From Mesorhizobium qingshengii (GTDB lineage Bacteria; Pseudomonadota; Alphaproteobacteria; Rhizobiales; Rhizobiaceae): 64,000 bases of DNA. The stretch lies in assembly GCF_027563465.1 (NCBI RefSeq), contig NZ_JAPFQA010000003.1, positions 124,001 through 188,000 on the forward strand. The letters are read 5' to 3'. The notes beneath the pieces are model-generated. The model saw nothing but the letters and a program-made list of their open reading frames with translations, was not told the DNA's origin and did not search any database. How positions within the stretch are numbered: the first letter of the stretch is position 1; every line of letters begins with the position of its first letter. Of the stretch, positions 44,571 to 54,440 are shown piece after piece. Made by a program: the position numbers and the translations under genes.

Positions 44571-45671
44571 GTGCCGGACAAACCGGATCGGAATGCGATT
44601 GAAGTAGTAAACGTCAGCAAAATTTTCGGATCAGGTGAGGGGCAGGTTGCCGCCCTCGACACGGTCTCGGTATCTATCCGCGAGAACGAGTTCTTCACGC
44701 TGCTGGGCCCCTCCGGCTGCGGAAAGACGACATTGCTGCGGCTGATCGCCGGCTTCGACTTCCCAACCGCGGGTGAAATCCTGCTCTACGGCCAGGATAT
44801 CGCGCCGCTGCCGCCCTTCAAGCGGCCGGTCAACACCGTCTTCCAGTCCTACGCGCTGTTTCCGCACATGACGGTCGCCGACAATATCGGTTTTGGTCTG
44901 GAAATGCTGGGCAAGCCGAAGGCCGAGATCAAGGCGCGCGTCACCGAAATGCTGAAGCTGGTCCAGATGGAGGCGCTGGCGTCCCGTCGCACCAGCCAGA
45001 TTTCCGGTGGCCAGCAGCAGCGTGTGGCGCTGGCCCGGGCGCTGGCGCCGCAGCCCAAGGTGCTGCTGCTCGACGAGCCGCTGTCGGCGCTCGACTACAA
45101 GCTGCGCAAGGAAATGCAGATCGAACTGAAGCGGCTGCAGCACGAGACCGGCATCACCTTCATCTTCGTCACCCATGACCAGGAAGAGGCGCTGACGATG
45201 TCGGACCGCATCGCGGTGATGTCGTCGGGCAAGATCCTGCAGGTCGGCTCGCCGCGCGACATCTACGACCGGCCATCCGAACGCTTCGTCGCCGATTTCA
45301 TCGGCGAATCGAATTTCCTCAAGGCCGATGTGGTTGGTGTGTCCGGGGGCCGTGCGACAGTGAGGCTGTCATCGGGCGCGGAAATCCCGGCCTCGCTGCC
45401 GGAGGGCCTCGTTCCCAAGGGCAAGGTGACCATCGTGGTGCGCCCCGAACATGCGCAATTGAGTGCCGCCAGCCCCGGTGCCTCACTGTTGGGCACGGTC
45501 GAGAACATCGTCTATCTCGGCACGGATACGCATTTCCATCTGCGCCTTGCCGATGGCGAGCACTTCATCGTGCGACGCCAGAACAGCCGTGGCGCCGGCG
45601 ATGGGATCGTGCAGGGCGGCAAGGTCGGCATCCTGATTGGCGGCGATGCCGCTCAGGTCTTGAAGGACTGA
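44571..45671 (+). CDS. polyamine-type ABC transporter ATPase (PotA-like)
   Basis: A 366-residue ATPase. Walker A is GPSGCGKTT (about 46-54), the signature ISGGQQQR is at 144-151 and Walker B ([12 protein letters not shown]) is at about 164-175. A C-terminal TOBE domain is present. The start is GTG at 44571, with GAGG eight bases upstream. It is first in a complete four-gene operon with two permeases and a binding protein, which together match the spermidine/putrescine importer family. Confidence 0.93.
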   Translation: MPDKPDRNAIEVVNVSKIFGSGEGQVAALDTVSVSIRENEFFTLLGPSGCGKTTLLRLIAGFDFPTAGEILLYGQDIAPLPPFKRPVNTVFQSYALFPHMTVADNIGFGLEMLGKPKAEIKARVTEMLKLVQMEALASRRTSQISGGQQQRVALARALAPQPKVLLLDEPLSALDYKLRKEMQIELKRLQHETGITFIFVTHDQEEALTMSDRIAVMSSGKILQVGSPRDIYDRPSERFVADFIGESNFLKADVVGVSGGRATVRLSSGAEIPASLPEGLVPKGKVTIVVRPEHAQLSAASPGASLLGTVENIVYLGTDTHFHLRLADGEHFIVRRQNSRGAGDGIVQGGKVGILIGGDAAQVLKD

Positions 45672-45673
45672 CA

Positions 45674-46594
45674 ATGGCGACCGCAGAGGAAATCGCCAAG
45701 GCAGCGGAGCGGCGCGATATCCGCGACCGCTGGCTTTTGTCCGCGCCAGCGCTGCTGATCATTTTTCTCGCCGCGACCGGGCCGTTGCTGATCGTGCTCG
45801 TCTATTCGTTCCTGACGCCAGGTTCCTATGGCGACGTGAAGTGGCAATTCTCGCCGGAAGCCTGGATAGCGGTGTTTCTGGAACGCGATATCTTTGACGA
45901 TACGCTTTCCGTTGCTGCTGCCCACGTCACCATCTTCCTGCGCTCGATCAAGCTGTCGGTGGTGACAACCATCGCCACTTTGGCGCTTGGCTTCCCGACC
46001 GCCTATTTCATGGCGACGCGCAGCGAAAAGACACGCGATCTCTGGCTATTCCTGATCACGATACCGTTCTGGACCAACCTTCTGATCCGCACCTTCGCGG
46101 TGCTGCAGATCATCCGCAACGAAGGCATCATCAACACGGTGCTGCTCAAGCTCGGCATCATCTCGGCGCCGATCCAGATTCTCTACACCGACACGGCGAT
46201 CCTGATCGGCATGGCCTATGTCTATCTGCCGCTGATGGTGCTGCCGATCTATGCCAGCATGGAAAAGCTCGATTTCCGCCTGGTCGAGGCGGGTTATGAT
46301 CTCTACGCGACACGCTTCAAGGTGCTCCGCAAGATCATTTTCCCGCTCGTCAAACCCGGCGTCATCGCCGGCTCCATCCTGGTCTTCATTCCAGCACTTG
46401 GCGCCTATGTGACGCCAAGCGTGCTTGGCGGCGGCAAGAACATGATGCTCTCCAACCTAATCGAATTGCAGTTCGGGCAAGGCCGCAACTGGCCGCTTGG
46501 CTCGGCGCTGTCGATCGCGGTCATGATCATCGTCATGGTGGCGCTGCTTGCCTATGTGCGCAACGCCGGCAAGTCGGGGGTGCGTCATGGCTAA
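45674..46594 (+). CDS. polyamine-type ABC transporter permease (PotB-like)
   Basis: A 306-residue inner-membrane permease with about six helices, the first at about residues 17-38. The EAA loop reads VEAGYDLYATRFKVLRKIIFPLVKPG, with the Gly spaced as in PotB. It starts two bases after the ATPase stop and overlaps the next permease by eight bases. A long periplasmic loop (about 40-90) precedes the second helix. Confidence 0.93.
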   Translation: MATAEEIAKAAERRDIRDRWLLSAPALLIIFLAATGPLLIVLVYSFLTPGSYGDVKWQFSPEAWIAVFLERDIFDDTLSVAAAHVTIFLRSIKLSVVTTIATLALGFPTAYFMATRSEKTRDLWLFLITIPFWTNLLIRTFAVLQIIRNEGIINTVLLKLGIISAPIQILYTDTAILIGMAYVYLPLMVLPIYASMEKLDFRLVEAGYDLYATRFKVLRKIIFPLVKPGVIAGSILVFIPALGAYVTPSVLGGGKNMMLSNLIELQFGQGRNWPLGSALSIAVMIIVMVALLAYVRNAGKSGVRHG

Positions 46595-47387
46595 ACGCTT
46601 TTCCATCAAGCATCAGCCCGGCTTCACGACGATCGCGGCGACCTGCTTTATCGTGCTCTATCTGCCGATCATCGTGCTGGTCATCTACGCCTTCAACGCA
46701 GCGACATCGACATCGGAATGGGGTGGCTTCTCGCTCAAATGGTTCCAGTCGGCGTGGCAGAACACGCAGGTCATCGATGCGACCCTGCGTTCCTTCCAGA
46801 TCGGCGCCATCGCGGCGATATTCTCCACCATCTTCGCCACCATGGCCGCGCTCGCCACGACACGCACGGCGCCCTATCCGGGCCTGACGTTCAAATACGC
46901 GGCGATCAACCAGCCGCTGATGGTGCCCGAGATCGTCACCGGCGTGGCGCTGCTGATCTTCTTCTCGCGCATCAAGATCTTCACCGGCTATTCCGGCCTC
47001 GGCTACCTGATCGCGGCGCACACGGCCTTTTGCGTTCCGTTCGCCTATCTGCCGATCAGGGCGCGTCTTGAAAACATGGACCTGACGCTGGAGCGTGCCG
47101 CCGCCGACCTCTACGCGACGCCGTGGCGGACCTTCAGGCGCATCACGCTGCCACTGCTGTGGCCCGGTATTCTGGCCGGCCTGATGCTGGCTTTCGTTAT
47201 TTCGCTCGACGATGTTGTCATCACCGAATTCGTCAAGTCGGGAGGCCAGGATACGCTGCCCACCTACATGCTCGGCCAGATACGGCGCGGCATAACGCCT
47301 GAGATAAACGCGATATCGACCGTGTTCCTGCTCTTGTCGGTCGCTATCGTGACGTTGTTCTTCTTCATCAGCAGGAAACGAGACTGA
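46587..47387 (+). CDS. polyamine-type ABC transporter permease (PotC-like)
   Basis: A 266-residue permease, partner of the PotB-like subunit. The EAA loop is ERAAADLYATPWRTFRRITLPLLWPG (key Glu-Arg-Ala-Ala and Pro-Gly). The ATG at 46587 was chosen because it begins at the conserved MAKRFSIKH start and overlaps the previous stop by eight bases. Followed after 24 bases by the binding-protein gene. Confidence 0.93.
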   Translation: MAKRFSIKHQPGFTTIAATCFIVLYLPIIVLVIYAFNAATSTSEWGGFSLKWFQSAWQNTQVIDATLRSFQIGAIAAIFSTIFATMAALATTRTAPYPGLTFKYAAINQPLMVPEIVTGVALLIFFSRIKIFTGYSGLGYLIAAHTAFCVPFAYLPIRARLENMDLTLERAAADLYATPWRTFRRITLPLLWPGILAGLMLAFVISLDDVVITEFVKSGGQDTLPTYMLGQIRRGITPEINAISTVFLLLSVAIVTLFFFISRKRD

Positions 47388-47411
47388 ATCTGAAAAATGG
47401 GAGTTAACACC

Positions 47412-48446
47412 ATGAACTGGAAGACAACAGCGACCGCCATGGGGTTGGCGCTGCTCGCATCGACGAGCCTGGCTCGCGCCGATGGCGAACTGAACATCTA
47501 CAATTGGGGCAATTACACCAGCCCCGACGTGATCAAGAAGTTCGAAGCGAAATACAACGTCAAGGTGACCATCACCGATTACGATTCCAACGACACCGCG
47601 CTGGCCAAGGTTCGCCAGGGCGGCACCGGCTTCGACATCGCGGTTCCGTCACAGACCTACGTGCCGATCTGGATCAAGGAAGGTCTCGTCCAGGAAACAG
47701 ATCCGGGCAAGATGGAGAATTTCAAGAATGTCGCGCCCGAATGGGCCAACCCGGAATTCGACCCGGGCCGCAAATATTCGGTGCCGTGGGCCCTGGGCAC
47801 TGTAGGCGTCGTCGTCAACACCGACGCCTACAAGGGACCGGCCAACAGCTGGGGCATCATCTTCAACACCCCGGACGAACTGAAAGGCAAGGTCAACGTC
47901 GTTCCCGAAATGAACGACGTCATCTTCGCGGCGATCAAGTATGTCGGCGGCCAGCAGTGCACCACCGACAAGGACGTGCTGAAGAAGGTGCGCGACACGC
48001 TTGTCGCGGCCAAGCCGAACTGGATCGCGATGGAGTACAACACCATCGAGAAGATGGGCGCCGGCGATTTCAAGGCGACCAGCGACTGGAACGGCTCGGC
48101 GCTGCGTCAGCGGCTGGCCAACCCGGCCATCCACTACAATTATCCGAAAGAAGGCTTTGGCCTGTGGAGCGACAATGTGGTCGTTCTGAAGGAAGCCAAG
48201 AATGTCGAGAACGCCAAGCTGTTCCAGAACTTCATCATGGATCCGGAAAACGCGGCAGGTCTCTCGGCTTTCCACCGCTACGCCAACGCCATCGTCGGCT
48301 CGGACAAGTACATGCCTGCCGACATGAAGGACGCACCGGAAGTTGTCATTCCGGCAGCCGACAAGCCGCATGCCGAGTTGCAGCAGATGTGTGCTCCGGA
48401 AATCCAGGACATCTACACCAAGATCTGGACCGAACTGCAGAAGTAA
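47412..48446 (+). CDS. polyamine-type ABC transporter substrate-binding protein (PotD/PotF-like)
   Basis: A 344-residue periplasmic binding protein with a signal peptide (about 1-23, ending SLARA). The mature start GELNIYNWGNYTSPDVIKKFE is the hallmark of PotD/PotF proteins. The tail (CAPEIQDIYTKIWTELQK) also fits the family. The start at 47412 follows GGGAG by eight bases. A strong terminator follows the gene. The ligand may be a polyamine or a related amine. Confidence 0.94.
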   Translation: MNWKTTATAMGLALLASTSLARADGELNIYNWGNYTSPDVIKKFEAKYNVKVTITDYDSNDTALAKVRQGGTGFDIAVPSQTYVPIWIKEGLVQETDPGKMENFKNVAPEWANPEFDPGRKYSVPWALGTVGVVVNTDAYKGPANSWGIIFNTPDELKGKVNVVPEMNDVIFAAIKYVGGQQCTTDKDVLKKVRDTLVAAKPNWIAMEYNTIEKMGAGDFKATSDWNGSALRQRLANPAIHYNYPKEGFGLWSDNVVVLKEAKNVENAKLFQNFIMDPENAAGLSAFHRYANAIVGSDKYMPADMKDAPEVVIPAADKPHAELQQMCAPEIQDIYTKIWTELQK

Positions 48447-48456
48447 CTGCGCTTCG

Positions 48457-48491
48457 ACGGACCCGGCGGCAAATACCGCCGGGTCCGTTTT
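48457..48491 (+). terminator. rho-independent terminator after binding-protein gene
   Basis: A perfect 13-base stem (ACGGACCCGGCGG / CCGCCGGGTCCGT) with a six-base loop is followed by TTTT. It lies 11 bases past the stop and ends the transporter operon, so the downstream hydrolase depends on readthrough or another promoter. Confidence 0.88.
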
Positions 48492-48511
48492 CATGTTCAC
48501 TGGGCGGCTTC

Positions 48512-49708
48512 ATGGACTCCTATCGCAACTCCGATCCGCAGCCGCCGATCATGCAGGGCTCGCCGCCCGTCATGGTGCCGCCGAAGCTCGACTGGGACCG
48601 GCCGCCCTGGAACCGCTGGGCGTTCCAGCATATCCGCGAAATCCTGCCGACCGCCGAAGTCTGGCGCGGCAATGGCCATCGCCACCGTCTCGAACGCGCC
48701 GAGGCCGATCTCGACGGGCTGGCGGTGAGCGATAGTGAAGGCGCACCAACGACGCTCGCCGGACTGCTCGACGAGACCTACACCGATGGCTTCCTGGTGC
48801 TCAAGGACGGCAGGATAGCTTATGAGCGCTATTTCAACGGCATGGGCGAGCGCACGCTGCATTTGTCGCAGTCGATGGCGAAGTCCGTCACCGGCTCGGT
48901 GTTCGGCATATTGGTCGGCCGCGGCCTGATCGATCCGGCCAAGCCGGTGACGGACTATCTGCCGGAGCTGGCGGAGACAGGCTGGGCCGGCGCCAGCGTC
49001 CAGCACGTGCTCGACATGACGAGCGGGGTGCGTTTTTCCGAGGCGTATACCGACCGCTATTCGGACATCGGTCAGGTCGATGTCGCCACGGGATGGAAGC
49101 CGGTGCCGCCGGGCAGCGATCCCGCCTTTCGCTGGCCCTCGCACATGTTCGAGCTGATCCTCGGCCTGAAGGAAACAATCCGTCCGCACGGTGCCGCGTT
49201 CGAGTACCGCTCGATCGAGACCGATGTGCTCGCCTTCATCATGGAACGGGTGACGGGCAAGCGTCTGCCGCAGCTGGTTTCGGAAGAACTCTGGCAAAAG
49301 CTCGGCGCCGATGAAAGCGCCTGCTTCACCGTCGACAGCGCCGGCTATGCGGTGGCCGATGGCGGCTTCAACGCGACGCTGCGCGACTATGGCCGCTTTG
49401 GCCAGCTGATCCTCGACAATGGCGGCGGCATCGTGCCGGCCGACTGGATCGAGGCGACGCGCAATGGCAGGCACGGGCCGGACTTCAGCCCCAGCCTGCC
49501 GGAAGGCAGCTATCGCAACCAGTTCTGGATCGAAGATCCGCGCTCGCGCGCGCTGATGTGCCGGGGTGTGTTCGGGCAGATGATCCATATCGACTGGAAC
49601 ACCGGAATGGTCGTGGTGAAGCTTTCGACCTATCCGGATTTCAGCAATGTCGCCTATTCCATAGCGACGCTGAAGGCCGTGCACGCCATCGCCGCCGCAC
49701 TCAGCTGA
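48512..49708 (+). CDS. serine hydrolase, beta-lactamase class C / NylB-like (copy 1)
   Basis: A 398-residue enzyme of the penicillin-binding-protein-like serine hydrolase family. The SxxK nucleophile motif is Ser121-Met-Ala-Lys124 in LHLSQSMAKSVTG. A Tyr-containing motif (EYRSIETDVLAFIMERVTG) supplies the general base. Relatives include 6-aminohexanoate-dimer hydrolase (NylB), which cuts amide bonds. No signal peptide is evident, so it is probably cytoplasmic. It is paralogous to the next gene (shared WNRWAFQHIREILPTAEV / [18 protein letters not shown]). Confidence 0.85.
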   Translation: MDSYRNSDPQPPIMQGSPPVMVPPKLDWDRPPWNRWAFQHIREILPTAEVWRGNGHRHRLERAEADLDGLAVSDSEGAPTTLAGLLDETYTDGFLVLKDGRIAYERYFNGMGERTLHLSQSMAKSVTGSVFGILVGRGLIDPAKPVTDYLPELAETGWAGASVQHVLDMTSGVRFSEAYTDRYSDIGQVDVATGWKPVPPGSDPAFRWPSHMFELILGLKETIRPHGAAFEYRSIETDVLAFIMERVTGKRLPQLVSEELWQKLGADESACFTVDSAGYAVADGGFNATLRDYGRFGQLILDNGGGIVPADWIEATRNGRHGPDFSPSLPEGSYRNQFWIEDPRSRALMCRGVFGQMIHIDWNTGMVVVKLSTYPDFSNVAYSIATLKAVHAIAAALS

Positions 49709-49740
49709 ATTCCAAAAGAAACGACCCGGAAGGAAACGCC

Positions 49741-50922
49741 ATGACCGGCAAGACCGCGTTCGAGACCCGCTACGGCTTCCGCCGCAACGAGGTGCTGCTC
49801 GCCAACTGGCGTGAAAATCCGTTCAACCGCTGGTCGTTCCAGAATCTGGGCGAACTGGTGCCGACCGCACGCGTGGCGGCAGCGCCGGGTGTTGTCGAGG
49901 CGCCGGTGCGGGATATGGGTGGCCTGCTTGGCGACAAGATCATGGTGGCAAGCGCTCCCGAGACGGTGGCCGAGTTCCTCGTACGATCGAGCACCGATGC
50001 GCTGACGGTGATGAAGGGCGGCAAGATCGTCGGCGACTGGTTCGCGCCGCATATGGATTTCGGCGCACGCCACATCATCTTCTCGATCAGCAAATCGCTG
50101 ACCGCCATTGTCGCCGGCATATTGGAGGGCGAGGGGGCGTTCGATCCGGAAGCGCCGGTGACGGTCTATATCCCTGAAGCCGCCGGCTCCGCCTATGGCG
50201 ATGCGAGCGTACGGCACGTGCTCGACATGAGCGTCAGCCTCGATTTCGAGGAAGCCTATCTCGACCCGGAAAGCGCCTTTGCCCGCTATCGCCGCGCCAC
50301 GCTGTGGAACCCAGGCGGCGGCACGGAAAGCCTGCGCGAATTCATCCTGACGCTGCAACGGCTGGCCGAGCCGCATGGCCAGACCTTCCGCTACCGCTCG
50401 CCCAATTCCGACCTGCTCGGCATCCTGCTCGAGCGGGCGTCCGGCCAGCGCTTCAGCGACCTGATGCGCGAGAAACTGTGGCTGCCGCTCGGCGCCTTCG
50501 GCGAAGCCTCGATCGGCGTCGACATGGAAGGCACGGCGCGTACCGCCGGCGGCATTTCGGTGACGCCGCGCGATCTGGCCCGTGTCGGCGAAATGATGCG
50601 GCAAGGCGGCATGGCCAATGGCCAGCGCCTCGTGCCGGAGGCGTGGGTGCGCGACACGACCAGCACCGGCGGCAGTTCCGAAGCCTGGCAGCGTGGCACG
50701 ATGGCGCTGCTGTTTCCCAAGGGCCGCTATCGCAACAAATGGTACCAGACCGGTGCCGAGAACGGCGCCTATTGCGGCATCGGCATCCATGGCCAGTGGC
50801 TCTATGTCGATCCGAAGACCGAAGTGGTGATCGCCAAGATGTCGTCGCAGCCGGAACCGGTCGACGACCCGCTCGATGTCGAGATCGTCGCGTTCTTCGA
50901 GGCGCTGAGCCGCATGATCTGA
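49741..50922 (+). CDS. serine hydrolase, beta-lactamase class C / NylB-like (copy 2)
   Basis: A 393-residue paralogue of the preceding enzyme. The SxxK motif is Ser115-Ile-Ser-Lys118 in [12 protein letters not shown], and the Tyr motif lies in [20 protein letters not shown]. The start at 49741 has AAGGA seven bases upstream. It lies 32 bases after copy 1, so the two form a tandem unit. Divergence between copies suggests different substrates. Amide or ester hydrolysis of imported compounds is a reasonable guess from context. Confidence 0.85.
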   Translation: MTGKTAFETRYGFRRNEVLLANWRENPFNRWSFQNLGELVPTARVAAAPGVVEAPVRDMGGLLGDKIMVASAPETVAEFLVRSSTDALTVMKGGKIVGDWFAPHMDFGARHIIFSISKSLTAIVAGILEGEGAFDPEAPVTVYIPEAAGSAYGDASVRHVLDMSVSLDFEEAYLDPESAFARYRRATLWNPGGGTESLREFILTLQRLAEPHGQTFRYRSPNSDLLGILLERASGQRFSDLMREKLWLPLGAFGEASIGVDMEGTARTAGGISVTPRDLARVGEMMRQGGMANGQRLVPEAWVRDTTSTGGSSEAWQRGTMALLFPKGRYRNKWYQTGAENGAYCGIGIHGQWLYVDPKTEVVIAKMSSQPEPVDDPLDVEIVAFFEALSRMI

Positions 50923-51047
50923 TCCTCCCCATGCCGCAAATCAGCCCGCGCTTTCCTGTGGACCGCCGGGCGGATGGAAACGCGGCGGTTGGCGGACTGA
51001 AAGTCTGCGCCTATGGTCGCCGCTCTTTCGACGAGAGCAGGAACGAC

Positions 51048-53372
51048 ATGGCATCCGACATCAAGCGCATCGCGGCCATCATCGCGGCGGAGATCGCCGC
51101 GCGCCCCGAACAGGCGGCCGCGGCGATCGAACTGCTCGACGAGGGCGCGACGGTGCCGTTCGTGGCGCGTTACCGCAAAGAGGTGACCGGCGGGCTGGAC
51201 GACACGCAGTTGCGGCTGCTTTCCGAGCGTCTTGCCTATCTGCGTGAACTCGACGCGCGCCGCGACACCATCCTTGGCTCCATCCGCGAGCAGGGCAAGC
51301 TGACCGAGGAGCTTGAAAGCAAGATCACCGCCGCCACCACCAAGGCGGAGCTGGAAGACATCTATCTGCCCTACAAGCCGAAACGACGCACCAAGGCTGA
51401 AATCGCCAGGGAGCGCGGGCTTGGACCACTGGCCGAAGCCATCCTCGCGAACCGCGCGTTGGTGCCTGCCGAGCTGGCGCTCGCCTATGTCACCGAGGAG
51501 GTGGCCGACGCCAAGGCGGCGCTCGACGGCGCGCGCGATATCCTGTCGGAACAGTTCGCCGAGAATGCCGACCTGGTCGGCAAATTGCGGACCTACATGA
51601 AGGAACGCGCCTTCATGCGCGCCAGGGTGGTCGACGGCAAGCAGGAGGCCGGCGCGAAATTCTCAGACTATTTCGACCATGTCGAGCGCTGGGCCAATGT
51701 GCCGAGCCACCGGGCGCTGGCGATGCTGCGCGGCCGCAACGAGGAAGTGCTGTCGCTCGACATCGAGGTCGATGCCGATGACACCTCGCCGGTGAAGCCG
51801 GTCGAGCGGATGATCGCCAATGCCTATGCCATCGGCGGCAGCCTGCCGGGCGATCGCTGGTTGATGGAGGTCGCCGGCTGGACGTGGCGGATCAAACTGT
51901 CGCTGCACCTGACGCTCGACCTGATGCGCGACCTGCGCGAGCGGGCCGAGGACGAAGCGATCCACGTCTTTGCCCGCAACCTCAAGGATTTGCTGCTCGC
52001 CGCGCCCGCCGGATCACGTGCCACGATGGGCCTCGACCCCGGCATCCGGACTGGCGTCAAGGTTGCGGTGGTCGATGGCACCGGCAAGGTGCTGACAACG
52101 ACGACGGTCTATCCGTTCCCGCCGAAGAACGATGTGCGCGGCACGCAGGCGGAGCTCGCCAAACTCATCCGCCTGCACAAGGTCGAACTGATCTCGATCG
52201 GCAACGGCACCGGCAGCCGCGAGACGGAAAAGCTGGTGGCGGACATGCTGTCCGACATGCCGTCGGATTCAGGACCTAAGCCGCTCAAGGTGATCGTCAG
52301 CGAGGCCGGTGCCTCGGTCTATTCGGCATCGGCGACGGCGGCGGCGGAATTCCCTGGTCTCGACGTGTCGCTGCGCGGCGCCGTGTCGATCGCGCGGCGG
52401 CTGCAGGATCCGCTGGCCGAACTGGTCAAGATCGAGCCCAAGTCGATCGGTGTCGGCCAGTACCAGCACGACGTCGACCAGTACCGGCTCGGCCGGTCAC
52501 TGGAGGCGGTGGTCGAGGACGCGGTCAATGCCGTCGGCGTCGATCTCAACACCGCTTCGGCACCGTTGCTGGCGCGGGTTTCGGGCCTTGGCGCGTCGCT
52601 GGCCGACGCCATCGTCGCGCATCGCGATGCGACCGGCCCCTTCGCCAGCCGGAAGGACCTGCTCAAGGTGGCGCGGCTTGGACCTCGCGCGTTCGAGCAA
52701 TGCGCCGGCTTCCTGCGGATTGCCAATGGCAGCGAGCCGCTCGATGCCTCGTCGGTGCATCCGGAGGCCTATGGCGTGGCCAAGAAGATCGTCGCCGCCT
52801 GCGGGCGCGATGTGCGCTCGTTGATGGGCGATAGTGCCGCGCTCAAGGCGCTCGACCCACGCGTCTTCGTCGACGAGCGTTTCGGCTTGCCGACGGTGCG
52901 CGACATCCTGGCGGAGCTGGAAAAGCCGGGCCGTGATCCGCGCCCCGGCTTCAAGACGGCGACCTTCGCCGACGGCATCGACGACATCAAGGATCTGAAG
53001 CCCGGCATGCTGCTGGAAGGCACGGTCACCAATGTCGCGGCCTTCGGCGCCTTCGTCGATATCGGCGTGCACCAGGATGGACTGGTGCATGTCTCGCAAC
53101 TCGCCGACCGTTTCATCAAGGACGCGCATGAGGTGGTCAAGGCTGGCGACGTGGTCAAGGTGCGCGTCGTCGACGTCGACATCAAGCGCAAGCGCATCGC
53201 GCTGTCCATGCGCAAGGATGGCGGCGAGGGTGGCGCACCGCGCGGCGGACCGCGCGACAATGGCGGCGGCAGGCCCGCGCCACGTTCGCCGGCGCCGCAG
53301 CGCCAGCCGGAACGCCCCGCGCAACAAGGTGCGTTTGGTGCGGCATTGGCGGATGCGCTGAAGCGGAAGTAG
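51048..53372 (+). CDS. tex: S1-domain RNA-binding protein Tex
   Basis: A 774-residue Tex/YhgF family protein, normal length. The Tex N-terminal helical domain is about 1-190, the YqgF/RuvC-like domain about 320-450 ([19 protein letters not shown]), helix-hairpin-helix motifs about 495-560, and the C-terminal S1 domain about 640-715 ([24 protein letters not shown]). A Gly/Arg/Pro-rich tail follows. Tex is a conserved nucleic-acid-binding factor linked to transcription and RNA quality control. Its stop directly abuts the stop of the convergent LysR gene. Confidence 0.95.
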   Translation: MASDIKRIAAIIAAEIAARPEQAAAAIELLDEGATVPFVARYRKEVTGGLDDTQLRLLSERLAYLRELDARRDTILGSIREQGKLTEELESKITAATTKAELEDIYLPYKPKRRTKAEIARERGLGPLAEAILANRALVPAELALAYVTEEVADAKAALDGARDILSEQFAENADLVGKLRTYMKERAFMRARVVDGKQEAGAKFSDYFDHVERWANVPSHRALAMLRGRNEEVLSLDIEVDADDTSPVKPVERMIANAYAIGGSLPGDRWLMEVAGWTWRIKLSLHLTLDLMRDLRERAEDEAIHVFARNLKDLLLAAPAGSRATMGLDPGIRTGVKVAVVDGTGKVLTTTTVYPFPPKNDVRGTQAELAKLIRLHKVELISIGNGTGSRETEKLVADMLSDMPSDSGPKPLKVIVSEAGASVYSASATAAAEFPGLDVSLRGAVSIARRLQDPLAELVKIEPKSIGVGQYQHDVDQYRLGRSLEAVVEDAVNAVGVDLNTASAPLLARVSGLGASLADAIVAHRDATGPFASRKDLLKVARLGPRAFEQCAGFLRIANGSEPLDASSVHPEAYGVAKKIVAACGRDVRSLMGDSAALKALDPRVFVDERFGLPTVRDILAELEKPGRDPRPGFKTATFADGIDDIKDLKPGMLLEGTVTNVAAFGAFVDIGVHQDGLVHVSQLADRFIKDAHEVVKAGDVVKVRVVDVDIKRKRIALSMRKDGGEGGAPRGGPRDNGGGRPAPRSPAPQRQPERPAQQGAFGAALADALKRK

Positions 53373-54284
53373 CTACCACGCCAGAACAGCCGGCTCTTTC
53401 TCAACCTGGCCCAGCAGCCAGTCACGAAAACTGGCGACGGGCGGATGGCCGCGCTTGTCGTGAGGGACGACAAGATAATAGGCGCTGCGGCTTTGCATCG
53501 GCTGGCCGGGCGCCGGCACCAACTGGCCGCGCTGCAATTCGCCAGCGATGAGGATCAGCGGCAACAGCGCCACGCCGAGCCCCGCCATGCAGGCCTGGGC
53601 GGCGGTGCCGAACTGTTCGAACTGCATGCCCGGCCCGGTCGGCGCGCTCAGGCCCTGATGCTCGAACCACTTGGTCCAGGCGCCGGGGCGCGTCGCCATG
53701 TGCAGCAGCGGCAAGCGGCCGATATCGGCCGGGGTGGCGATGGCGCGGCCGGCGAGGAATTCGGGTGACACGACCGGTGCCACCGTTTCGCGCACCAGCA
53801 GCGTCGAGTCGGCCTCCGGCCAGTCCGGCAGCCCATAGTGGATGGCGGCATCCAGCCGCTCGCGAGCGAAGTCGAAGCGGCCGACGCGCGTGACGAAGTT
53901 GATGGTGATATCAGGGTTGTTTTCGACGAAATCGGGGATCATCGGCATCAGCCAGCGCGTTCCGAAGGTCGGCAGGATGGCCAGGTTGAGGATGCCACTA
54001 TGCCGATTGCTTATCAATCCGAGCGCGGCGTCACGCAATTGGCCAAGCGCCGAACGCACCGCCTCGGCATAGATTTCCCCCGATGCCGACAGCCGAACAT
54101 TGCGGCTGTCGCGTTCGAACAGCCGGCGGCCGAACTGATCCTCCAGCAATCTGATCTGCCGGCTGACCGCTCCCTGCGTCAGATCCAGTTCCTGGGCGGC
54201 GGCGGTGAAGCTGCCAAGACGGGCCACGGCCTCGAAAGCGGCGAGGGCGCTGATGTTGGGCAAAAGGCGGCGTTGGACACTCAT
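53373..54284 (-). CDS. LysR-family regulator, GcvA-like
   Basis: A 303-residue LysR regulator. The N-terminal winged helix (about 8-65) contains ALAAFEAVARLGSFTAAAQELDLTQGAVSRQIR, shown here only by its key residues SFTAAA and GAVSRQI. The effector domain follows. The GcvA-like start (RRLLPNISALAAFE) is clear. It is divergent from gcdH across 156 bases, the standard layout for a LysR activator of its neighbour, so control of glutaryl-CoA dehydrogenase is likely. Confidence 0.88.
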   Translation of the reverse strand: MSVQRRLLPNISALAAFEAVARLGSFTAAAQELDLTQGAVSRQIRLLEDQFGRRLFERDSRNVRLSASGEIYAEAVRSALGQLRDAALGLISNRHSGILNLAILPTFGTRWLMPMIPDFVENNPDITINFVTRVGRFDFARERLDAAIHYGLPDWPEADSTLLVRETVAPVVSPEFLAGRAIATPADIGRLPLLHMATRPGAWTKWFEHQGLSAPTGPGMQFEQFGTAAQACMAGLGVALLPLILIAGELQRGQLVPAPGQPMQSRSAYYLVVPHDKRGHPPVASFRDWLLGQVEKEPAVLAW

Positions 54285-54440
54285 GATCCATTACTAACGC
54301 TCATTGATCGGTGAAGCAATTTCGTTTGATTTTTTCGGGCCGGGGGCCGATAAGCCGGGCCAGGATCTTGCTTCACGCATGTCGTTGTTCCCAAAGCCAC
54401 TGAGCACTTTGGTCGGCATGCACGAGTCTGGGAGAACGCC

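Noticed and set aside
47504..48511. Out-of-frame extension of the first serine hydrolase through the binding-protein gene
   Set aside because: It overlaps a clear PotD-like gene in another frame and crosses a strong terminator.
52319..53473. Minus-strand frames under the 3' end of tex
   Set aside because: They run antisense to the HhH and S1 domains of Tex and have no start or motif support.
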